From a bacterium (GTDB lineage: Bacteria > Pseudomonadota > Alphaproteobacteria > Caulobacterales > Hyphomonadaceae), in NCBI GenBank assembly GCA_030824255.1, contig JAVBYB010000101.1, forward strand, positions 1 to 6,975: a stretch of DNA of 6,975 nt. Reading direction: 5' to 3'. Below the pieces are notes generated by a model. The model did no database searches. It was not told the DNA's origin and worked only from the letters and a program-made list of their open reading frames with translations. Of this stretch, positions 6,454-6,975 are shown in pieces; the stretch's first letter is position 1; each line of letters starts with the position of its first letter. The position numbers were made by a program, and so were the translations under genes.

Positions 6454-6619
6454 GTTGCGGTTCCGGCCAGAAGTCTTTGTAAAGGCGCTGGTTTTGTTAA
6501 TCAGGGGAGCTTAACACGCTCACCTGTCGGCGACAGTTGAAAATAGGCGGTTAATACTCTCAGGTCTAACAACTGAGGACCCCGGGAATCACCCCGGCCT
6601 GTGCCTTGCGTGAGTTCTG
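6454..6619. promoter_or_regulatory. shared dinB-divK divergent promoter region with TTAAC half-sites
   Basis: This 166-base gap must hold the promoters of both genes. It contains three TTAAC pentamers: plus strand 6511-6515, minus strand 6500-6496 and minus strand 6554-6550, the last followed by CGC (6 of 8 to TTAACCAT). TTAAC is the CtrA half-site in Caulobacter-type bacteria, and CtrA acts downstream of DivK there. No pair shows the canonical TTAA-N7-TTAA spacing; the closest pair is an inverted dyad with a 10-base centre. A TTGAAA at 6537-6542 could be a -35 element, but no good -10 follows. A GANTC site (CcrM methylation) lies at 6586-6590. Confidence 0.4.
6582..6597 (+). other. GC-rich hairpin in the divK leader
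   Basis: CCGGG (6582-6586) and CCCGG (6593-6597) form a five-pair stem around the six-base loop AATCAC, ending 22 bases before the divK ATG. There is no T-run, so it is not a terminator. It could affect leader stability or ribosome access, and the loop side includes a GAATC (GANTC) site. In high-G+C DNA such a stem may be chance. Confidence 0.35.
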
Positions 6620-6975
6620 ATGGCGACGCCCCCCGCCAAGAAAGTCCTCGTGGTCGAAGATAACGAGCTCAACATGAAGCTCTTCTGCGACCTGCTGGAC
6701 GCTTTCGGCTTCAAGACCGTCGAGAGTCGCGACGGTCTGAAGGCGGTCGATCTCGCGCGCGAACACAAGCCCGACCTGATCATCATGGACATCCAGCTGC
6801 CGGAAGTTTCGGGGCTCGATCTCACGCGATGGATCAAGGACGACGTTCAGATCAAGAACATCCCGATCATGGCCGTGACCGCATTCGCCATGCGCCAGGA
6901 CGAGAGACTTGTGCGCGAGGCGGGCTGCGAAGCGTATATGTCGAAGCCCATCCAGATGGGCGCATTCATCAACGA
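6620..6975 (+). CDS. divK: single-domain response regulator DivK, 3' end cut by window edge
   Basis: The frame is open from ATG 6620 to the right edge, giving 118 codons of an expected 125-130. It is a lone receiver domain: acidic pair E13-D14 in [12 protein letters not shown], phosphoacceptor D57 in [14 protein letters not shown]87 in AVTAFAM, and K109 in YMSKPI. The [21 protein letters not shown] and GCEAY-SKPI blocks closely match C. crescentus DivK. In that species DivK is phosphorylated by DivJ and dephosphorylated by PleC at the cell poles. Phosphorylated DivK acts on the kinase DivL to lower CckA kinase activity and so CtrA. The N-terminus is about four residues longer (MATPPAKK). The ribosome-binding site is weak (GTGAG seven to eight bases upstream). 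pleD often follows divK in relatives, but lies outside this window. It is divergent from dinB. Confidence 0.95.
   Translation, partial: MATPPAKKVLVVEDNELNMKLFCDLLDAFGFKTVESRDGLKAVDLAREHKPDLIIMDIQLPEVSGLDLTRWIKDDVQIKNIPIMAVTAFAMRQDERLVREAGCEAYMSKPIQMGAFIN

Noticed and set aside
6442..6463. Possible LexA (SOS) box at the dinB start: two GTTC words
   Set aside because: They are separated by 14 bases, whereas the alphaproteobacterial box is GTTC-N7-GTTC, so SOS control is not supported.
6497..6515. Full CtrA site TTAA-N7-TTAA
   Set aside because: The centre is 10 bases, not 7; only half-sites are claimed.
1..6975. CRISPR array, tRNA, rRNA, insertion sequence or integrase
   Set aside because: No regularly spaced repeats, no cloverleaf-like segment at gene edges and no transposase or recombinase-like protein in any frame.

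Overview
The window looks like chromosome of an alphaproteobacterium of the Caulobacterales/Hyphomonadaceae type. This is inferred from high G+C, a DivK-like cell-cycle response regulator divergent from a DNA polymerase IV that carries an N-terminal zinc ribbon, and a DUF482 (FemAB-like) acetyltransferase. I cannot name a species from sequence alone.

Left part (1-2448, minus strand): a compact run transcribed right to left, ridA -> glycerophosphodiester phosphodiesterase -> GNAT/DUF482 acyltransferase. The gaps are 20 and 58 bases, so it is probably one operon. The last gene runs off the left edge.

Middle part (2449-4862): a plus-strand gene for a 561-residue protein with charged helical, probably coiled-coil N-terminal arms and a C-terminal Mrr-type PD-(D/E)XK nuclease domain. 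No methyltransferase or helicase partner lies in the window. The gene uses more A/T-ending codons than its neighbours, so it is the best candidate for an acquired defence gene. It is convergent, over 23 bases, with a small minus-strand pair: a DUF1905 protein and a tentative 68-residue hypothetical protein.

A 283-base non-coding stretch (4863-5145) follows. It holds a perfectly abutting 12-base tandem repeat and several short dyads, with no recognisable RNA gene.

Right part (5146-6975): dinB (Pol IV, minus strand) and divK (plus strand, cut by the right edge) are divergent across a 166-base shared regulatory region. That region carries three TTAAC half-sites like those bound by CtrA and a GC-rich dyad just before divK.

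Most of the window is ordinary core genome. The part most worth following up is the solitary Mrr-like nuclease and its small neighbours.
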